Shown here: positions 10,362 to 22,260 of the stretch, piece by piece
Layout of the letters: each line of letters opens with the position of its first letter
Position numbering within the stretch: position 1 is the first letter of the stretch
DNA from: Todiramphus chloris collaris
Taxonomy: Eukaryota > Chordata > Aves > Coraciiformes > Alcedinidae
DNA length: 64,000 nt
Direction: 5' to 3'
Assembly (NCBI GenBank): GCA_025345505.1
Contig: JANVCC010000121.1
Location: 1,662,885 to 1,726,884, forward strand
Translations under genes and position numbers: made by a program
The notes under the pieces: generated by a model
The model's input: the letters and a program-made list of their open reading frames with translations, nothing else
Databases searched by the model: none
What the model was told of the DNA's origin: nothing

Positions 10362-12220
10362 TACATGAAAGAATAGAGGTGTGAGGGGAACAGGAGGACA
10401 GCCTCTGCCAGAAGACCTCCAACTCCACACACCTTTGCTGAGGTGCTTCCTCCTGCCTTGAGAAGTAGGGCAGGATGCAAAGCTCCTCCATCACAGCTCC
10501 AAGGAGGTCAGAAAGACAGCTAAATACCAAGGCAAATGGAAAACAGCCTGACACCAGTCAGGACAAAGCCAGAATTATTTACCAAGTCACAGTAACACGA
10601 TCTCAGATGCTGTTTCTCACCCTTGATCCCAGCACGAGCAGCTTCTCTGCTTCTCCCCGCGACCGCAAGCCTTAGACACCTACCTAGCTGAGCGTTTAAA
10701 ACCATGTTTTTCTGCAAGCTTTACATCTTCCAGAGGCTGCACCACAGCAGCCTACCCCAGACTGGGCACATGTTTGCTTTTGTATCTAATCCCTTCTTTC
10801 AGGTTTCCTTCCGGGCTCAATTTCAATTTAAAAATAAAAGAAAATAATAAAAAAAAAGGTCTCTTTTCACCCTCCTGCAATTTTGCTTCTTGGAATTCAT
10901 CAGGAAGCAGCTTCAGTCCTCCCCTGGAACCTCCCCATCGCCACAGGATTTTCACAAGCCATTCACCAGGCATTTACCTTCCCCCAAGGTCAAACCACCT
11001 CTGGCTCAGCAGGGCCACGTCCAAGTGCTGGACGATGCCCCCTTTGCCACAAGGCATCTTCTCTTTGGTACCAGCCACGCCGCACGAAGCCTGGTAAAGA
11101 GGGATTCCTGCCCCGGGCTCGTTATCGTCACCACTCGAGCTAATCAGTCACTCTGGGAGCAATTAGGGGCAGGGGAGGGACAAACCTCACTCTGTCTTGG
11201 AGAGATGCCACAGGAGGTAGCAGAGCTGAAGGCAGGGTGAAGAGCTTCTCCAGACGTTACGTGTCTGCTCTTTGATTTCCAACCCACAACAACCCTTAAA
11301 GCTCCTCTTTGGTCACAGCAGCCAGTTTCAGCCTACGTGGGCTACAGGTGGACAAGGCAGGACTTCCCCCACCACCTTCTCCTTAGTATCGTGGAGTCTA
11401 ATTAAGCCACTGGCTAATTGCATGCCACAGCTACCGTTACACACCCACAACCTGACACAGGCACTTGGGGTTGGAAGCTTCTGGAGCTCCCTCACGAACT
11501 GGAGCACAGGGTGAGGTGACAAGAATCAGGAAAGGAAGATGACTTTGGGTTTCTGCCAGTTGTTTGATGAGTTAATTAATAGAAAGAGGAGGGGAAAAAA
11601 ACCCCACCAACTTTTCTGTCACTGCGCAGACTGAACAGTGATCCAACAGTTGCCCTGGAGACACAGCTGTATGGCTCAACATCTGGTATTTCTGTCTTCC
11701 AGGTACCAAATTCACATCTCCCTGTTGCCAACACGCAGCACCTGCCTCCTTTCTAAAGCTAAACCAGAAGACAATTAAAAATCCTTTCTCGGGCAACTCA
11801 AGCAAAGCAAAAGGTGTTTAAAAATAAAATAAATAACAAGCAAATAACAGCCTGAGCTGGAAACCAAGTCACAAAAGGGATTAAACAGAAGGTGACAAAG
11901 CACCCTGATAATCTTTAAAGCTCTAACCAGAAGCTGACTGGAAGTAGATTCACTTTCAGAAAGGCTTTTTCCAGGAAGTACCTCCTGCAAAACTTTCCTT
12001 GGTGGAAAGTAGAATTCTCCTGGAGCAGCTAAAGAGACAAGCGTGCCGATGAGAGCTGGTAATGACCACGTTTGTCTTTTGGAAATGTCTCCTCCTCCAA
12101 TGCCATCATCTCAGGTTCAGGGGCTGGTTTGGGGCAGATGCAGCAATAAAATGGATGCAGAAAATGGAAACCAACACTGGGAGGGCAGCCCCACCACCAA
12201 CTAAAATGTACAGTATGACT
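10362..12220. other. unique non-coding sequence, nothing recognised
   Basis: About 1.9 kb with an A-rich run near 10830-10858 and otherwise no recognisable repeat, RNA or gene. Confidence 0.5.
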
Positions 12221-12378
12221 ATTACAGACTGGGTTGGAAGGGACCTTAAAGATCATCTCATTCTAACCCCTTCCAATAAACCAGGTTGCTCCAAGCCCCA
12301 TCCATCCTGGCCTCCAGCACTTCCAGGGATGAAGAATCTACATGTTCCAGCATCTCACCACCCTCCCAGTGAAGAAAT
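12221..12378 (-). mobile_element. CR1 3' fragment, older group
   Basis: It contains ACTGGGTTGGAAGGGACCTT, AAGATCATCTCATTCTAACC and AGGTTGCTCCAAGCCCCATC, matching the same family as the copy at 35098. The terminal ATTCTATG repeat is degraded. Confidence 0.85.
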
Positions 12379-12842
12379 CAAACCTCAGTCAAAGCTCCAA
12401 GCTGACAGCAGGGCCCACCACCAGCCCCAAGAGATGGAATGTAGTGCTTGGAACTGTCCCATCACCTTACTTGACCTTGTGACAGGGTTCTGCTGCTGCC
12501 TGGCAGCCAAATCAAACCTCATTCCGCTTCGTGGTCTGAATTCAAGCGCTCGCTGCTGGGTTCCGAGCACAATTTCCCTCCCAAGCTCAGCCAGCTCTAA
12601 AGGTTCATTTCAGAAAACCAGAGAAACCTGCAGCTCTGCTGCTGAAAACTCCACGGGGGCCACTTCTGCTCGGCCACCACACGACAAAAAGGAAGAGCTT
12701 TGTACCTGCAGGTGACAAAAACACGGGGGGGATGTAAAGGAACAACACCATGATTCCAGTTTCCATGGGTGCTGGGGAGAGAGCAGCCAGAACCTGAGCC
12801 TCACTGGATGTTTCCACCACCCCAGGTGACCGAGCTGCTTCA

Positions 12843-12992
12843 GAGCATTTTGGTTGGAAGATACCAAGTCCAAGCATTAACCCAGCACTGCCAGGGCACC
12901 ACTGAGCCATGGCCCTCAGCACCACAGCTTGGAAACCCCTCCAAGGATCACGGGGACTCCACCACTGCCCTGGGCAGCCTGGGCCAGGGCTG
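12843..12992 (-). mobile_element. CR1 3' fragment, group 1
   Basis: It runs from CATTTTGGTTGGAAGATACC through CACTGCCAGGGCACCACTGA to CTGGGCAGCCTGGGCCAGGG. It is a strongly 5'-truncated copy of about 150 bases. Confidence 0.92.
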
Positions 12993-13787
12993 ACAGATCA
13001 GATGCACAGGAGGCAAAATGAGACAAGCTAATCAATTTTTCAGTCAGTAAGTGACAGAAAAGGTGGAAAGAAGAGGAACTATAAACTCAGGGAAGGTTTG
13101 GGTACACCCAGGTATTTACCAGCAGCTTTTACTCCGAGGAGACAGATCTTGCCAACAAACCCATGGAAGAGATCAGAGAATATCTGTTTGGTTAAGAAGT
13201 TCATTTTAGACCTTTAATACTCAAACCTCAATGATTTATTCCTGTGAGAGGAAACCCTGCAGCCAGGGAGAAGCTGCAGGCATCAGAACCCTTAAAATTC
13301 TGCCTCTCCCACTCCCTTGTAAAGCAAGAAAAGAACAGAGCAAACCACAAACCTTCTGTGGGGTGGGATTTGAACTCAGAATTACTTTCTCAAACAGCAT
13401 CAGCAGTGGGAAAAACAAGTAAATAGGATGTGATTCAAAATGGTAGTGGGAAGTACAGCATGGAAATGAAAAGAGACTGGATGGGCAGCTACAGGTGGGA
13501 GAGGAAAAGGACCTGAGCATCAGAGCAGGGATTGGTTTCTGCTGGTGGGAAAAGGGTGAAGAGCTCAGTAAGAAGAGATGGAATTGGAACGTGCTGAGTA
13601 AGAGAACTGGAAATGAAAAATAAATATCAGTAATAAACAGAAATGTGGAACACAGAGCCCATAAAGCACATGGGAGAAAGGGATTAAGACCAAAAAGGGG
13701 AAATGTGTGGAAAGACAACTTTGCAAAATGCTGATGGTGAAGGGCAGGAAATCTTTTTGACCCGGCCTCTGTAGATAGTGAACAAAG
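12993..13787. other. unique non-coding sequence, nothing recognised
   Basis: Purine-rich on the plus strand from about 13430 to 13720. No repeat or gene is recognised. Confidence 0.5.
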
Positions 13788-13890
13788 TAACAGGCTTAAG
13801 TTACAGCCCAGGAGATGTAAAATCTGGATTATACATCAGGAAAAACTTTCTACCAGTAAGGAGAGTTAGAAATAGTTGGAGAAGGTGCTT
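13788..13890 (+). mobile_element. possible ancient CR1/L3-like fragment
   Basis: The stretch GGCTTAAGTTACAGCCCAGG, GAGATGTAAAATCTGGATTA and ACATCAGGAAAAACTTTCTA resembles the 3' region of older amniote CR1/L3 elements (AGGAAAAACTTTCTAACTGT type). It is strongly diverged, so the assignment is tentative. It falls inside a 207-codon chance open frame on the minus strand. Confidence 0.5.
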
Positions 13891-14004
13891 TTCCCCCCAC
13901 TCCACGGGGATTTCCCTCTTCACTTCCACTTGCTGAAGATAGCAGCTTATCAGGAATCCAGCCCTTAAATGCATTTCCATTTCCTCAGCTAAAGCAAAAT
14001 CATT

Positions 14005-14075
14005 TTCAGCATGTGTTTGTCTAACCCACCCTAAGAACCTCCGCTGGCAGACTCCACAATCTCTTGAGGGAAATA
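14005..14075 (-). mobile_element. possible ancient CR1/L3-like fragment, opposite strand
   Basis: The order TGTTTGTCTAACCCACCCTA, AGAACCTCC and CAGACTCCACAATCTCTTG resembles the reverse complement of the region just downstream of the 13788 fragment in the same old family. It is short and diverged. Confidence 0.4.
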
Positions 14076-14349
14076 CTCTTTTCATAGTGAAAACTGAGTG
14101 GGTTTTTTTTTTTCCAACCACTCTTCCACTCTGACTATTTAAAGATTCTAGAAGCAGCAATCTGAGAGCTCGGTTGCCAGTGCCAGAAAGAAAATAAGGT
14201 TCAGAGTAGAAAGTAAAACCAAACTGAGGAGAATACATCCCACTGAAGACACCTACAGGCTTCTGAATCCACTCCAGTGTCCTTCCTGACAACGGGACAG
14301 TAAAAAGATGAATACAGCACAATGAAGGACCAAAAGTCCTGCACAGAAA

Positions 14350-14802
14350 CATAGAATCATTTTGGTTGGAAGAGACTTTGCAGATCAAGTCCAAATATTC
14401 CCCCCAGCACTGCCAGAGCACCACTGACCCATGGCCCTCAGCACCACAGCTTGGAAACCCCTCCAGGGATCATGGGGACTCCACCACTGCCCTGGGCAGC
14501 CTGGCACAGCCCTGGACAACCCTTGCCATCAAGACATTTTTCCTCAGCTCCTACCTAAACCTCCCCTGGGGCAACTTGAGGCCGGTTCCTCTCGTCCTGT
14601 TGCTTGTTCCTTGGGAGCAGAGCCCAACCCCACCTGGCTCCAACCTCCTGAAATTCAGGGAGCTGTGGAGAGCCCGAAGGTCTCTCCCAAGCCTCCTTTG
14701 CTCCAGGCTCAACAAGCCCAGGTCCTTCAGCTGCTCCTCACCACACTTGTGCTCTAGACCCTTCCCCACGCTCCAGCCCCTCAAGGTCCTTCCGGGAGCA
14801 AG
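14350..14802 (-). mobile_element. CR1 copy, group 1, good 3' end
   Basis: It starts with ACATAGAATCATTTTGGTTG, so the 3' end is nearly intact, and continues through the group 1 blocks to CTCCAGCCCCTCAAGGTCCT. It is 5'-truncated and lacks about 35 bases (CCTTGCCCTTCTCTGGCC-type) between CTTCCCC and ACGCTCCAG. Confidence 0.95.
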
Positions 14803-16333
14803 AATCTTCAGCAGATTCTCTTGGAGGGAGAATCTTCAACCATTTCACGTTCGGAAATGTTTCTACAATGCCATTTATCTCACCACAGAGAAAACTCTCT
14901 GGGCATCAGCCTGAAATCCTCCACACCCTGGATCTTGTACCATTCCCAGCAGTTCTTTTCTCTCCTCACTCATTTCTGAAGCTCTTTAGCTCTCTCACCC
15001 CTTTTAAACGGGGAAGCAACACCCAAGAAAGCTGCATTGCCCTCAGAAGATCCTCCTCACAGCCAGACAGTGCTCTCAAAACACTTCTCCAGGACACCTA
15101 AACCACCCCAAAAGCCCCAGAGGGAAGCACACCCCACACTTATCCCATCACTCAACAGCACCACGTCGCTCCAAGAGCTCTCCATACCTCCCAGCACATG
15201 GATCCTCTTCCTCCAAGAGAGTCCCAGCCCTGCTCACCCTCTCACAGCAGCATCCTTTAGCAAACCAAGATCTCTAAAAGCCACTGGAAGCTGCAGGCAG
15301 AACCCCTGCTGACTCCTAACTGGAGGTGGGAAACCCTCCTCTGCTCTCCCAGGAGTTCACGCTGCCAAACGCCGCCGCTGCAATCAGCTCCCCGGGGTGC
15401 AGCAGCCTGCTGGGTACCATCTCTCAAGGAAGTGGTTGCTTTGCTCAGAAAACAGGTCAGCTCTCTCTGCCTTCAACACCCAAACCCTCCCAGCGAGCTC
15501 CTGCCACCACTTCTTGGGTCAGGGAATCAGGGGAGAAAAGGACGCGACCCCCTTTTTCACCCGACTGCTGGAAGCATCTCAGTTTCAACCAGGCAGCTGC
15601 CTGCTGAGGGGCAAGGAAAAAGGAGAAGGATGAATTGGAATCAGTCATTTCCAGACAAACATTCCAAAGGAAACACACAACCAACCCAAGGGAACAGCGA
15701 GTGTCATTTATTTCTTTTTTCCTCCTTAATGAATCAGGTTTTGAAGCCATTAGTTTGTTGCTGTAAAGCTCCATGCTGGTAATTCACTGCTCTCAGTTTT
15801 TTAACAGTTCTAGAAAAGGAAATGAATTGCTGGAATAAAAGGAGCTGGAGGGGGCTTCTGGCAAGGAGCACCTAAACAGCATCTTTCCAGGTACCTGCAC
15901 CCAATTTGGGGGGTTTTCTGGAGGAAAGCAAAGTACCCGAGTTGTGTTTTAATCAGCTGAGCTAACGAAGAAAAAAGAGAACTCAAAGCAGCAGAGAACA
16001 GGGTGCCTGAAGTCTTGGCTCGCTCACAAACCTGTCAGCCAGACTCAGCATCCAACCACCCACTCCTGGGTCATCTTCCTTCCCTGCCCTCCATAGAATT
16101 CAGTCGACATGAACACCAGTTTGCAAAGCCAGGGCACTGCAGGGGCATGACTGGCACCAGCAGAAAAGGCAGCATGGAAAGATGTGGAAGGAGGAAGCTG
16201 CTCCCACTCTGCTGCCCAAATGGTTCTCCTGCTTTTCTCCAGTTTAGGCAGCACCCGTAACTGTGATGGTTTTTTGGGACCTAAGCTCAAAACCAGTTTG
16301 GGAACGTTCTCAGAATTTCCAAGCCTTTCCCTG
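14803..16333. other. unique non-coding sequence, nothing recognised
   Basis: About 1.5 kb, C-rich on the plus strand between 15000 and 15330. Open frames are short and overlapping, with no domain signature. Confidence 0.5.
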
Positions 16334-16518
16334 GGCCCAGCATCCCATTGGCCAGATGGGTTTGGAATCTCTCCAGGCAAGGAGACTCCACAGCCTCTCT
16401 GGGCAGCCTGGAACAGCCTCTGACACCCTCACACCAAACAACTTTCTCCTTCTGCTCACACAGAACCTCCTGGATTGAAGTTGGTGCCCATTGCCCTGTT
16501 TCTGGACACCACTGACTC
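16334..16518 (-). mobile_element. CR1 fragment, group 2, 3' end missing
   Basis: It contains GGTTTGGAATCTCTCCAGGC, ACAGCCTCTCTGGGCAGCCT and ACTTTCTCCTTCTGCTCA. The block normally found between here and the element end (GTCCCTTCC) is absent, so both ends are lost. Confidence 0.88.
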
Positions 16519-17601
16519 AGTTTCCCAGCTCCACTGAAGGAGCAATCAAGGCTTTTGTGGGCCTGCAGACAACAGGGATGGGCCATTCTGCTAAAGCTCA
16601 GCCTGAACAGCAGCCAGGAGGATGGAGCACTCGTGGGCTACCATCCCCTCCCTTTGGCTTTCTCTTCAGAAGGTTCCACTCCAAAATAAAAAGCAAGAAG
16701 CTGATCCCTCCCAGCACCGAGGGAGGATGTTACTCCTTGACTCACACAAACAGCAGCAACCAAGAAGCTGTAGAAATAAAGTGGTTGAAAAGCCAATAAA
16801 TTTCTCTGCTTTAGTTTAGTGCCAGCTCTAAATGACTCCCTGAAGATCTTTAGGCAGCACAGGATTCAAAGCCCCCCTAAAAAATAAACAAACAGCATCC
16901 TAACAGAAGGTTATTCAACTGTTTTGAGGCCAGCAAGCATGGAAAAAAATAATCCTTCAGCTCTTTTAGTACACACGAGGACCAGGCATCTGCAGCAGCA
17001 CATTTGTTCTGCTTTCAAAGTTCCCTGACCTCCTCAAGGTGCTTCCATTTCACCAGCCTGGATGTGAGGAATGTTAAGCTTTCAAGGGGAAAAAAAAAAC
17101 CCAAAACACAGGGGATTTTTTTTCCCCTCCTACTTACAGTCCTCGTAATTTGGAGACCAAGCCACGCAAGCAGAGTTTCCATCAGCAGTGGTGTCTGTGG
17201 GACATCAAGCTCCCAAAGTCCAACTCCTTGCCTTTTTTCCTTCAGCTTTGTATTTAGCCACTATCGCCCAAGCCCTGTGGAGCTCTAAGTTATGCAGCTT
17301 CCTTCCAGGTCCTCACCTATTTACTCTTGTTTCTGTGTAGTGCCTAAATAAGAGTGTAAATAGAATAAAAATCCTGCATCTCCAGCACAAAAGCCCAGCT
17401 GGAGTGACCAGCCTTCCCTGTCCTCCTGCCTTCAGAGGAGAAGCTCTTGTATTCCTGAGCCTTTTCCATATTAACAAGATGATTTGGATTATAAAGGCAT
17501 TAGAACTGGACTAATAATACACAGTAGTTGGACACTGAGAAGACTTTTGTTAGGCTAACAACCAAAAAAGTGCATTTGGGAGGCTGGAACCCCTCTGCTG
17601 G
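16519..17601. other. unique non-coding sequence, nothing recognised
   Basis: No repeat, RNA or gene is recognised. An A10 run lies near 17090. Confidence 0.5.
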
Positions 17602-18008
17602 GAGGCCAAGCTGGGAGAGCTGGGGGGGTTCAGCCTGCAGAGGAGAAGGCTCCCCAAGGGGAGACCTTCTGGGGGCCTTGCAGCACTTGAAGGGGCCTGG
17701 CAGAAAGATGGGGACAGAGTTTTGAGCAGGGCCTGGTCGGACAGGACAAGGGGTGATGGTTTGGAACTCAAAGAGGGAGATTTAGACTGGAGAGAAGGAG
17801 AAATTGTTGGTGCTGAGGGTGGTGAGAGCCTGGCCCAGGTTGCCCAGAGAGGTGGTGGCTGCCCCATCCCTGGCACCATTGCAGGGGAGGTTGCCCGGGG
17901 CTCTGAGCACCCTGCTCTAGCTGCAGATGGCCCTGCTCCCTGCAGGGGGGTTGGACTGGATGACCTTGAAAGGTCCCTTCCCACCCAAACCAGTCTGTGA
18001 TTCTATGA
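17602..18008 (+). mobile_element. CR1 copy, group 3, intact 3' end
   Basis: Plus-strand order: CTGGGAGAGCTGGGGGGGTT, CTTGAAGGGGCCTGGCAGAA, GGAGATTTAGACTGGAGAGA, ATTGCAGGGGAGGTTGCCCG, CTAGCTGCAGATGGCCCTGC, then GGTCCCTTCCCACCCAAACC and TCTGTGATTCTATGA. This is the longest group 3 copy in the window and a useful reference for the copies at 44283, 45431, 58426, 59995 and 61777. Confidence 0.96.
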
Positions 18009-18031
18009 AAACAGCACCACAGTTAAAAATC

Positions 18032-18110
18032 AATCACAGAACCATTTAGCTTGGCAAAGACTTTTCAGATCCCTGAGTGCAGCCATTAACCAAGCACTTG
18101 CCAAGCCCTC
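18032..18110 (-). mobile_element. old CR1 3' fragment
   Basis: AATCACAGAACCATTTAGCT, AAGACTTTTCAGATCCCTGA and AAGCACTTGCCAAG resemble the common avian CR1 3' end in diverged form. It lies directly beside the group 3 copy on the opposite strand. Confidence 0.65.
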
Positions 18111-18240
18111 TGTTAAAACACACAGTTTACTGCTCAGTTTAACACTTCCACCTTGTTCAGAACATGAAATGCAGGAATGAGGAAGCACCAGCAGACTGCA
18201 CTAGGAAGTTTCTCAAGTCTTGAAAGCTAAAATCCCACCC

Positions 18241-18318
18241 TGGGTGACCCTGCTTTGGCAGGGGGGTTGGACTCAGTGATCTCTAGAGGTCCCTTCCAAC
18301 CCCTAACGCTCTAAGATC
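18241..18318 (+). mobile_element. CR1 3' fragment, group 2, very short
   Basis: TGGGTGACCCTGCTTTGGCA, GGGGGGTTGGACTCAGTGAT and GAGGTCCCTTCCAACCCCTA are the last 75 or so bases of a group 2 element. The terminal repeat is mutated to CTCTAAGATCC. Confidence 0.9.
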
Positions 18319-19406
18319 CTCCACAGAAACCAGATTTAAGAACCTCAGGCATGAAACAACCTCTGCAAAACACCCTTCAACAAAGGGCCACAACTCCACA
18401 AAATCTCCTCACACCACCAGGAGTAGAAACCATGGTCAGCAAACACACTTAACATACAAGGGATGGATGAAGAGTGATAATCCCATGGTGGCTTACGCAG
18501 AGTCCTTATGCTAGGGGTTAAATAAAAGCTCATAACCAAATCTTTAGTGTAAACATTTCCTTAAGTCTTATGCCAGGACTATCTAAAGCTGTTTCCATCA
18601 GCAAAGGAAATGTTTTACCATGAGGATTAGAAAAAATCCCACCTCTCTTAGCTACACACAGAGTTACAAGGACCTGGCAATTGAGCTTGCGAAGACTCTC
18701 ACGTTTCTTCTCTCCATCCCCAAAATAAATATTGGGGTTTTTGGTAGTTTGGGGTTTTTTTCCCCTTCTTCACACATTTTTCAGGCTTTGTGGCAGAAAA
18801 GCAGATGGCATGGCTGCACGGGGGAGGTGGATTTCTGCTCATCTTTCTGGTTTCTGTCTGCTGCCTGCCTTGGGTAGCAGAAAAACTTCCACTGAACACA
18901 AACTTCCAGGAGTTGCCAAGTTTGGTACTATGCACAAGCACAGAGCGAGCTCCATCCTTCCTGCCCTCTCTTCTCCAGCAGTTCCTGACTCAGAAAACAC
19001 CTCAGTGCTTTCCTTCCCCATGAGAAAAGAAGGGAAAAAGCCATCCACGTGCCAGGGGGCCCAACCCAGGGACCCAGAATGGGTGCAGGGGCAACAAACC
19101 AACCCAACGAGACCCTGCCACCCAATGAGTAGGGAAGCTCTGGCCTTCAACCTTCAGTTTTGCTTCCTTCCTTTTACATGAGGGTCATCTCAAATAAGGA
19201 TAGAAAAAGTAGCAGGGAGAAAAACAGCTTCTCATGGGCAGATGCAGGGACACAGGTGGAAAGAAGCCCCCACAGGAGGCAGCAATGAGCCCCAGCTCAA
19301 ACTTCCAGGAGGTCTTTGCAGAACACTGGGCTCTCTTGTACAAGAAGCAAGCAGGAATATCCCAGTTATATCTTCCAAAAGCCAGGAAATGGAAGAACCA
19401 CCATTA
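18319..19406. other. unique non-coding sequence, nothing recognised
   Basis: No repeat, RNA or gene is recognised. A T-rich stretch lies near 18735-18785. Confidence 0.5.
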
Positions 19407-19876
19407 AATCATTTTGGTTAGAAGAGACCTTTCAGATCATCAAGTTCAACCCCTAACCCAGCACTGTCAGGGCAGCACTAAACCATATCCCTCAGCACCA
19501 CATCTCCACAGCCTGGAAACTCCTCCAGGGATCACGGGGACTCCAGCACTGCCCTGGGCAGCCTGGGCCAAGCCTTCCAGAGAAGAAATTGTTCCTCATG
19601 TCCAACCTAAACCTCCCCTGGGGCAACTTCAGACCAGTTCCTCTTGTCCTATCTCTTATTCCTGGACTGAGGAGCCCAAAACTGACCCCAGGATTCAAGA
19701 GGCAGCCTCCCCAGTGCCCAGTCCAGGGGGACAATCCCTGCCCTAGTCCTGCTGGCCACACCAGTGCTGACACAAGCCAGGATGCTGGTGGCCACCTGGG
19801 CACACAATGGCTCATCTTCTGCTAGCTACTGACCAACACCTCCTGGTCCTTTTCCACTGGGCACTTTCCAGCCACA
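19407..19876 (-). mobile_element. CR1 copy, group 1, large internal deletion
   Basis: The 3' part runs from AATCATTTTGGTTAGAAGAG to TTCCTCTTGTCCTATCTCTT, then jumps directly from ATTCCTGG to ACTGAGGAGCCCAAAACTGA. About 230 bases present in the copy at 31351 are skipped. It continues upstream to GTGCTGACACAAGCCAGGAT and the CTCCTGGTCCTTTTCCACTG block. Confidence 0.93.
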
Positions 19877-21299
19877 GAAACCAAGTCACTGGTCACAGCT
19901 ATTCCAGGAAGTGTCTGGCAGGGATGCTGAGTGACAGCTTCCCTGGCAAAAATGGTTTTGAGACAGGAAAAATCCTCTCTGGTTTTGCTTTCTGAGTCTT
20001 GCCCAACTTCCTTAAAGGGACAAGCAACTCAACCAAATATTTGTAATTCTCCTTTATAGACTCAGGAGGAAACTAATGGTAATCAATAGGTGACAGAACC
20101 TGGGAACTGTAGAGTGCAGATAAGGGAAGTGAAAGGACAATAAAATACGCCCACGATCGACAGAATCGAAACCTTCTGGGGCGTTACTCTTCCCAAAGAC
20201 ACCACCTACAACTCAACAGCAAATGGCTCCATTTAGGGGATTTTTCCCTAGTAGGAGAGCCCATTACTGAGCACAAGTGGTGGAGCTGCTAATAGAAAAA
20301 GGCCGGAACATTCAACAAACTCTCCTGCCTGGCATCTGCCAAAGAGCCCGTTGACACACGGCAAGCGGAGGGCGAAATACCCAACTCCATCATCATCATA
20401 AGGACTTCTGGAGTGTGAAAATATCAGCTGTGAAAGGTGATGCCACATCACCCTGATTTCAGCTTTATTAACACCCATCAACAGGAACTTTGAGAGATCA
20501 GAGGTTAGATTGCAGAGTATCTCTTGTCGACAGAAGTCCTCAAAGGATTCGCTTCCTAAAGTGATGTCTGATGAAGTGGGGTGGGCAAGGTGAATTCAAA
20601 AGGAAAATATCAGCTTAGGCCATGCTAAACAGATTCAAGACACACCTGAGACAGAGAATCCTCTCCACCAGCGAAGCAGGAACGTTTCCACTGTGGATCC
20701 ATGCTGGTCATTCCTGGGAGCGTGCCGTGCAGTGGTTTGGAGAGCTGAGGGAAAGGAAAATAAACAAGATTTGGTCAGGAATTCTATTGTCCAGAAAAGA
20801 ACTGATGCCTAACCTGAGGCTAAAGCTGTCTGCAGGTGTGAGTGGGAAATATCCCCCAAAGGAGATTGTAGGCAGCTCCAGTAACCATTCAGAAGAGCAA
20901 GCTGAGGAGAAGGACAGAGATAAACAACACTAATTATTAAGAAATTAGTAACCACATTTAATAACGAGACAAAAGGAGTTTCTCTCCTCACAGCTCACAG
21001 CAGAAGGAGCAAGGTAACCAAGTGAAGTCACCAAATGACGACTGGAAGTTGGGCAGTCAGGGATTCCTCAGTCTCATGGAGTACATTGGTCAGTGGTGGA
21101 CGTGGCCAACTCCCAGGCAGATACAACAACCCCTCCTATCACCGCAGAGCGGGCGGAAGAGCTTGGTGCATGGTGCATAACCCAGTCTGGCATCATCAGC
21201 ACCACACTCAAGTGAAGAAGGATGAGGTGCCAGGGCTGGCAAAACAAAAGGGCTGTGACAGAGGCAGAACGCGGAGCGTAAAAATCAGACGCGCCGCAG
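19877..21299. other. unique non-coding sequence; weak regulatory texture at 20130-20480
   Basis: No gene or repeat is recognised. The stretch 20130-20480 is repeat-free with scattered CpG and TCATCATCATAAGGACTTC, and may be conserved, but this is only an impression. Confidence 0.4.
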
Positions 21300-21560
21300 A
21301 ACGACACTGAGATTCCCTCTCGGGTGATTTATACCTCAATTTGGGCTGCTAACGTCAGCATTTGTCTCTATTCTTATTATTAGCCAAAAAAAAAAAATCA
21401 GGAAGCTTTTGAAAGCTGAGAGAAATGCTGCTCCCCCCCTCCCCGACTTATTTATGGCATCATCCAAAGGAATAATTACTTGGAGCAGGCGATCATCTCT
21501 CAGCGCATGAAGTTACGATCGATGCTGGAAATTCACATCCCTGGATTTCCCACGGGATGG
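21300..21560. promoter_or_regulatory. candidate conserved non-coding element
   Basis: The repeat-free sequence includes GCTGCTAACGTCAGCATTTG (near 21346), AAAGGAATAATTACTTGGAG (near 21466), CGATCATCTCTCAGCGCATG and GTTACGATCGATGC. It mixes AT-rich homeodomain-like sites with preserved CpGs. It is interrupted by an A12 run near 21387. Conservation is not testable here. Confidence 0.3.
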
Positions 21561-22029
21561 TCCATCTAAGGCTGAGAAACCTGTTTCCCCACCTCCTCAC
21601 CACTTCGTTTCCAAGGTGGAGCTGGTTTTGTGTTGGAAATGGGAAGGTGCAGCCGGGCAGCAGGGTTCTTTCCCATTAAGAGACACGGTGGAAAGAGGAC
21701 TTGGGATGCTGGGTCATGAACAGCCCCTCTCCCCGGGGGCATCTCCCAGATGCCAAGCCAGGCTCTGAGCCCAAGCTCTGCTTCCACAGCACCATACAGA
21801 AGAGATAATAAAAAAAACAAACCAAACCTTCCAGCACCTCCAAAGCTGTAGGACAAGGTCATCAGCTGAATCAAGGTTTAGTGTTTCCTCCTCATAAACC
21901 AGTCAAGAAAAAAGAAGAGGAGGGCGGGGAAGAGAAGGCATTTAAAATGCTGAAGTGTTGTCCTGTTTGCCAGGAAATGCTTTAAAACACAATGGCTTTT
22001 TTTTTGTTGTTGTTGTTCTTTTTATGGAG

Positions 22030-22260
22030 TGCATTTTCTGGTGTTTAAACAAAAGCAAGTACCTGGCAACAAAGCCCCACGCCAAATTGTTACCACTGAA
22101 ACAATAATTGCAGCAATAAATGGGATGATGTGGAAAATGACAGCAGCCTGAAAACATTTACCCCACAGCTGACAACGCAGAGGACGATTTAGCTGCTGGT
22201 GAGCCACAGCATTTCTGGCTTTCCTATGCAGGGATAGAGATTCCTGCAAAGTTGGCACCT
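22030..22260. promoter_or_regulatory. candidate conserved non-coding element
   Basis: Sequence around CCAAATTGTTACCACTGAAA, CAATAATTGCAGCAATAAAT and GACGATTTAGCTGCTGGTGA is repeat-free with clustered ATTG/CAAT and AATAAT motifs. It resembles conserved enhancer sequence in texture only. Confidence 0.3.

Noticed and set aside
12062..12715. 217-codon open frame on the plus strand
   Set aside because: It crosses an antisense CR1 fragment at 12221-12378, and the remaining residues show no family character.
13801..14424. 207-codon open frame on the minus strand
   Set aside because: It overlaps possible old CR1 fragments and the end of a group 1 copy, has no domain motif and contains a lysine run from a T11 tract. 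Best explained as chance openness.
17722..18000. Glycine-rich open frames in both directions around 17550-18000
   Set aside because: They are both strands of a group 3 CR1; similar frames recur at 45471-45680 and 61734-62066.
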